Shown here one piece after another: positions 41,045-44,455 of a DNA stretch of 44,455 nt. This DNA comes from Ruminococcus sp. (GTDB lineage Bacteria; Bacillota; Clostridia; Oscillospirales; Ruminococcaceae). A program made the translations under genes and the position numbers. How positions within the stretch are numbered: position 1 is the first letter of the stretch; every line of letters starts with the position of its first letter. The stretch lies in contig JAFXAJ010000008.1 of assembly GCA_017517145.1 (NCBI GenBank), forward strand, positions 1-44,455, given 5' to 3'. The notes below the pieces were generated by a model. It was not told where the DNA came from. It was given only the letters and a program-made list of their open reading frames with translations, and ran no database searches.

Positions 41045-42205
41045 TCAGAAATTATTTTTCATGAACTCCTCAATGAGAGCAATGCCGTTTTCAATACGCT
41101 CCAGAGGTACGGCAAGTGAGAAGCGAACATAACCGTCCCATTCCTTGCCAAAAGCAATTCCGGGAGTGGTGGCAATACCTGTCTGCTTTACAAGTTCAGC
41201 GCAGAAATCGTTTGAAGTCATGCCTGTTTCCTCGATATTTACACAATAGAAGAAACCGCCTTTGGGGAGAATTCCCGACAGTTTCGGAATAGCGTTGATT
41301 TTCTCGTGGAAATAAGCCATTCTTTCTTCAAGAATCTTGGTATATTCCGCAATGTGATCCCATTCGTGCTCGAAGATACTGCATCCTGCCCACTGTATAA
41401 AAGTGGCAACATTTGTATTTGTGTTGAACTGGAGCATTGCGATTTTTTTGCATATATCAGCAGGGGCAATGGCATAACCCAGTCTCCAGCCTGTCATGGC
41501 ATGGGATTTGCTGAATCCGTTGGCAATAATAAGGTGATCCTTTATTTTCTCATACTCAGCAAAGCTTACGTGTTTTTCGCCGTGGAATACGATTTTATCA
41601 TAAACCTCATCTGAGAGGATATATACGCCGTGCTCAGCGCATACGTCAACAATGCGCTCAACTTCTTCTCTTGTGAACATAGCGCCTGTAGGATTGTTAG
41701 GGCTGTTGACAATAAGGCACTTGACACCCGAAGTCACAACCTCCTCAAGACGTTCCATATTAAATGAATAATCCTTGTTAAGGTCAATAGTGATAATCTC
41801 AGCATCAGGCTCGGCGCACTTTATCATAGCGGGATATGCTACATAACAAGGCGTACAAAGAGCGACCTTGTCACCGGGCTCAAGAATTGCAGCAAGAGAT
41901 GAATAAGCGGCACTTTTTATTCCGGGAGTAACTGCTATTTCATTCGGCTCGTATTTTACTCCATACTCATTTGTAGCACTTTTCGCTATACAGGTTCTGA
42001 GCTCGATAATACCCTGTGCGTCGCTGTAGTGGATTTTACCTTTCTCAATAGCCTCCATCATAGCCTCAATTACATAATCGGGAGTTTTAAAATCAGGTTC
42101 ACCCAAACCGAAAGAATAAATTTCTTTTCCTGCTTTTCTGCGTTCTGCAACGCCTTCTGCAAATCCTTTGGTTGGCTTAGCTGTTATTTCGGGGGAAAAT
42201 TTCAT
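41045..42205 (-). CDS. Class I PLP aminotransferase (aspartate aminotransferase-like)
   Basis: The 386-residue enzyme has the fold-type I pattern: KEIYSFGLGEPDFKTPDYVI, AVTPGIKSAAYSSLAAILEP, CLIVNSPNNPTGAMFTREEV, YILSDEVYDKIVFHG, and IANGFSKSHAMTGWRLGYAI with the PLP Lys. The C-terminal GIATTPGIAFGKEWDGYVRF has the substrate Arg. Family members act on amino acids such as aspartate, aromatic amino acids or alanine, making the matching 2-keto acids. Its presence in a sugar operon, next to a hydroxyacid dehydrogenase and ATP-grasp ligase, suggests it makes a precursor for glycan decoration. It overlaps the sugar transferase gene by four bases. Confidence 0.9.
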   Translation of the reverse strand: MKFSPEITAKPTKGFAEGVAERRKAGKEIYSFGLGEPDFKTPDYVIEAMMEAIEKGKIHYSDAQGIIELRTCIAKSATNEYGVKYEPNEIAVTPGIKSAAYSSLAAILEPGDKVALCTPCYVAYPAMIKCAEPDAEIITIDLNKDYSFNMERLEEVVTSGVKCLIVNSPNNPTGAMFTREEVERIVDVCAEHGVYILSDEVYDKIVFHGEKHVSFAEYEKIKDHLIIANGFSKSHAMTGWRLGYAIAPADICKKIAMLQFNTNTNVATFIQWAGCSIFEHEWDHIAEYTKILEERMAYFHEKINAIPKLSGILPKGGFFYCVNIEETGMTSNDFCAELVKQTGIATTPGIAFGKEWDGYVRFSLAVPLERIENGIALIEEFMKNNF

Positions 42206-42936
42206 ACATTAACCTCGCTCTCGTTCATTCTTGCTTCATCAAGGGAAATAATGCGCTTTTCAGCAACATCAGCTCTTTTAATAACCTTGAAAGCAGTCTT
42301 TACGCATATATCAAGGTCATTGCAAAGAGACATATTCTCAACATATTTAATGTCGTATGCAAGTCTGTCGTCCCACATAACATGGTTTCTGCCGTTAATC
42401 TGGGCAAGTCCTGTCAGACCGGGACGGACGCTGTGGCGCATTCTTTCCTTATCACGGTAGTAGGGAAGATATTTTACAAGCAGAGGTCTTGGACCTACAA
42501 TACTCATATCGCCTTTAAGGATATTCAGAAGCTCAGGGAGCTCGTCGATTGACGTAGAGCGGAGAAGCTTTCCGAACTTTGTAAGTCTTTTTTCATCGGG
42601 AAGAAGGAAGCCGTCGGCATCCTTTTCATCTGTCATGGTTCTGAATTTATAAAGCTTAAAGATTTTCTCGTTAAGTCCGGGTCTGTCCTGAGTAAAAAGA
42701 ACAGGAGAGCCGATTTTCATCCTTACAAGAATAGCGGTAATAAGCATTACAGGACTGAGTACAAAAAGTGCTCCGGCAGAAATAAATATGTCAATGGGAC
42801 GCTTGACATATTTCTCATAAAAATTCTGCTTATGACCTGCAAAGCCTGTCTCGACACGTTCAAGCAGGCTTATGATAACGCTTATAACCGCAAGTAAGCC
42901 GGTAAACCAGCCTAATAATTTAAGAATTTTTTTCAC
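42202..42936 (-). CDS. Initiating sugar-1-phosphate transferase (WcaJ/EpsL-like)
   Basis: The 244-residue membrane protein starts at GTG overlapping the previous stop. It transfers the first sugar phosphate to undecaprenyl phosphate. A first membrane segment lies at residues 7-25 (LLGWFTGLLAVISVIISLL), then YVKRPIDIFISAGALFVLSP with a membrane re-entrant helix, LYKFRTMTDEKDADGFLLPD with the catalytic Asp-Glu region, STSIDELPELLNILKGDMSI, VGPRPLLVKYL and SVRPGLTGLAQINGRNHVMW. Short PGT form, about 200-250 residues, typical of UDP-sugar or bacillosamine-type transferases. Its place next to the DegT gene fits a 4-amino sugar as first sugar. Confidence 0.93.
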   Translation of the reverse strand: MKKILKLLGWFTGLLAVISVIISLLERVETGFAGHKQNFYEKYVKRPIDIFISAGALFVLSPVMLITAILVRMKIGSPVLFTQDRPGLNEKIFKLYKFRTMTDEKDADGFLLPDEKRLTKFGKLLRSTSIDELPELLNILKGDMSIVGPRPLLVKYLPYYRDKERMRHSVRPGLTGLAQINGRNHVMWDDRLAYDIKYVENMSLCNDLDICVKTAFKVIKRADVAEKRIISLDEARMNESEVNV

Positions 42937-44201
42937 TCAAAACAACTCCTAATCATCTCAATAATCGCATCCTGTTCGTCAGCCGTCATTTTGTTGTCAC
43001 TGGGGAGGCATAAGCCTCTTGTGAAAATATCGGTTGCGGCATCAGAAAAGTCTCCTGCGATGTAGGCATTGGTTCTGCCTCTGCCGCTGCCTGATACAGT
43101 AATGAAATCGTTCATTCTGTAAATCGGCTGTGAGTGCATAGGCTTCCAAATTGGACGACCTTCTGCGTTATGTTCAGCAAGAACATTGAGTATTTCAGTA
43201 GGACAGCTCTTTCCCGCTTCACTTATGTAAAGTGCATCGGAGCTGCTTCTTACCTGTCTGCACATTGCATCTTTATCAATGATCAGGCAGCTAAGCCAGT
43301 AATTCGGCTCGCTGTTTGCGGAATCAAAGGGATTCATGCTTACCGGCAGTCCCTTGAAACCTTCCTTGTATCTTTCATATATAGCCTTTTTCTGAGCAAT
43401 ATGCTCGTTAAGGTATGGTATCTGTCCACGAACAATACCGGCAATTACATTGGACATTCTGTAATTGTATCCAACTTCTTCATGCTGATACCATGGAGCA
43501 TTCTCACGGCTCTGAGTAGACCATTTTCTCACTTTTTCAGCATCTTCCTTTGAATTTGTAAGGAACATACCGCCGGAAGAACCTGTGATAATTTTGTTTC
43601 CATTAAAAGAAATAGCATTGTAGTCACCGAAGCAGCCTGTCTGAACACCTTTATAAGTTGCACCGAGGGATTCAGCAGCGTCTTCAATAAGAAGTGCGTT
43701 ATGCTTCTTGCAGATTGCCTTGATTTCATCAATTTTACCGGGTACGCCGTAAAGATTAACGAGAACTACAAGACGGGTATCAGGATAAATCTCAAAAGCT
43801 TTTTCAAGAGCAACAGGATCCATGTTCCAGGTATCATATTCGCTGTCGATGAAAACAATCTCTGCACCTTCATAAACCATAGGGTTAACAGTTGCGCTGA
43901 ATGTTACATCTGAACAAAAAACCCTGCGTCCGCTGAGAGCGCCTGTCCCTGCCTTCGGTATACCGTAGAGCTTTTCACCTGCAAGTTTTGCACAGAGATG
44001 AAGTGAGGCAGTACCGGCAGAAAGAGCAACAGCGTAATTGCAGCCGACGTAGTCAGCAATAAGAGCTTCTATCGTATTAATATTCTCACCTACTGTTGAC
44101 ATCCAGTTGGTATTGTAAGCTTCCTGAACATACTTCAATTCTTCACCATGCATAGTTGGTGATGAAAGCCAGACTTTATTTATGAATGAATTAAAAATCA
44201 C
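42933..44201 (-). CDS. PLP-dependent nucleotide-sugar aminotransferase (DegT family, EpsN/PglE-like)
   Basis: The first gene of the operon encodes a 422-residue DegT enzyme starting at GTG (seven bases after AAGGAG). Motifs: KVWLSSPTMHGEELKYVQEA, NTNWMSTVGENINTIE, VALSAGTASLHLCAKLAG, DVTFSATVNPMVYEGAEIVF, LIEDAAESLGATYKGVQTGC, and the PLP Lys in AISFNGNKIITGSSGGM. The NTNW-x-S start and FNGNK belong to EpsN/PglE-type enzymes, which make the 4-amino group of UDP-bacillosamine from a 4-keto-6-deoxy sugar. No matching UDP-GlcNAc dehydratase is in the window. Alternatively it could use the RmlB product. It is longer than usual by about 40 residues. Confidence 0.88.
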   Translation of the reverse strand: MIFNSFINKVWLSSPTMHGEELKYVQEAYNTNWMSTVGENINTIEALIADYVGCNYAVALSAGTASLHLCAKLAGEKLYGIPKAGTGALSGRRVFCSDVTFSATVNPMVYEGAEIVFIDSEYDTWNMDPVALEKAFEIYPDTRLVVLVNLYGVPGKIDEIKAICKKHNALLIEDAAESLGATYKGVQTGCFGDYNAISFNGNKIITGSSGGMFLTNSKEDAEKVRKWSTQSRENAPWYQHEEVGYNYRMSNVIAGIVRGQIPYLNEHIAQKKAIYERYKEGFKGLPVSMNPFDSANSEPNYWLSCLIIDKDAMCRQVRSSSDALYISEAGKSCPTEILNVLAEHNAEGRPIWKPMHSQPIYRMNDFITVSGSGRGRTNAYIAGDFSDAATDIFTRGLCLPSDNKMTADEQDAIIEMIRSCFE

Positions 44202-44301
44202 AGCCTTACTCCTTAAAACATATAATATAAATAGATAACGTAATACCTGCTTGCAAAATGATATAGATATAACAAGCTATACTTATCACAATATTAATTT
44301 A

Positions 44302-44330
44302 ATTATATCACTACATCAAAAAAAAGTCAA
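44302..44330 (-). promoter_or_regulatory. Promoter of the polysaccharide operon
   Basis: Minus-strand -35 TTGACT (44325-44330) and -10 TATAAT (44302-44307) are 17 bases apart, with a spacer starting in seven T residues. The leader to the GTG is about 95 bases. The remaining sequence to the right edge (44331-44455) is very AT-rich, with no gene seen. Confidence 0.8.
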
Positions 44331-44455
44331 TAGCTAAAATTGTTTTTTACATTTTACCACAAAAAAATTATATAGTTATACCTAATTTAGTAGCATCAAA
44401 CATTATAGTATGTTGATATACAGTATAATTGCACAAATATTTACCAAAATAATAA

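Overview
The window looks like chromosomal DNA of a Gram-positive, low-to-medium GC gut anaerobe of the Ruminococcus type (Oscillospiraceae). The signs are a dockerin joined to BspA-type leucine-rich repeats, Cna-B surface proteins, a sortase-assembled pilus, AGGAGG ribosome binding sites and sigma-A promoters (TTGACA/T, 17-base spacer, TATAAT). No integrase, transposase, phage gene or CRISPR array is visible. The species is an inference.

Region 1 (1-5.8 kb, minus strand): a very large Cna-B adhesin gene with a choice-of-anchor A head. It is broken by an in-frame amber codon and two frameshifts and runs off the left edge. Region 2 (6-8.1 kb): a Fur-family regulator, a possible 41-residue protein antisense to its 3' end, a small membrane protein, and a secreted LRR-dockerin protein. 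Region 3 (8.2-13.9 kb, minus): a pilus operon with one promoter, ordered coiled-coil protein, signal peptidase I, major pilin (LPSTG), class C sortase, ancillary pilin (LPQTG), second sortase. RNA hairpins precede the pilin and the class C sortase. Region 4 (14.1-16.9 kb, plus): a zinc-ribbon membrane protein and a ROK-type regulator behind a leader of about 360 bases.

Region 5 (17-22 kb, minus): a tight nine-gene operon with one consensus promoter, holding four GNAT acetyltransferases, a methyltransferase, a HAD protein, a P-loop kinase and two small membrane proteins. Next come a fifth GNAT with a leader-peptide/hairpin arrangement, tRNA-Leu(UAG) and a Cys-rich protein with a Lys/Pro/Glu-rich tail.

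Region 6 (23.7-44.4 kb, minus): a 22-gene, 20.5 kb surface-polysaccharide operon running from a promoter at 44302-44330 to a terminator at 23705-23738. It encodes an initiating sugar transferase, three glycosyltransferases, a Wzx flippase and a Wzy polymerase, dTDP-L-rhamnose synthesis (RmlABCD), dTDP-3-amino-3,6-dideoxyhexose synthesis (FdtA/FdtB type), a second DegT aminotransferase and two left-handed beta-helix acyltransferases.

Two sub-modules in region 6 are the most interesting content. One is an adenylating ligase, FabG-like reductase and dedicated acyl carrier protein directly after FdtAB, which suggests an unusual (for example 3-hydroxyacyl) N-acyl group on the amino sugar. The other is a class I aminotransferase, D-2-hydroxyacid dehydrogenase and ATP-grasp ligase, which suggests a hydroxy acid made on site and coupled to the glycan.
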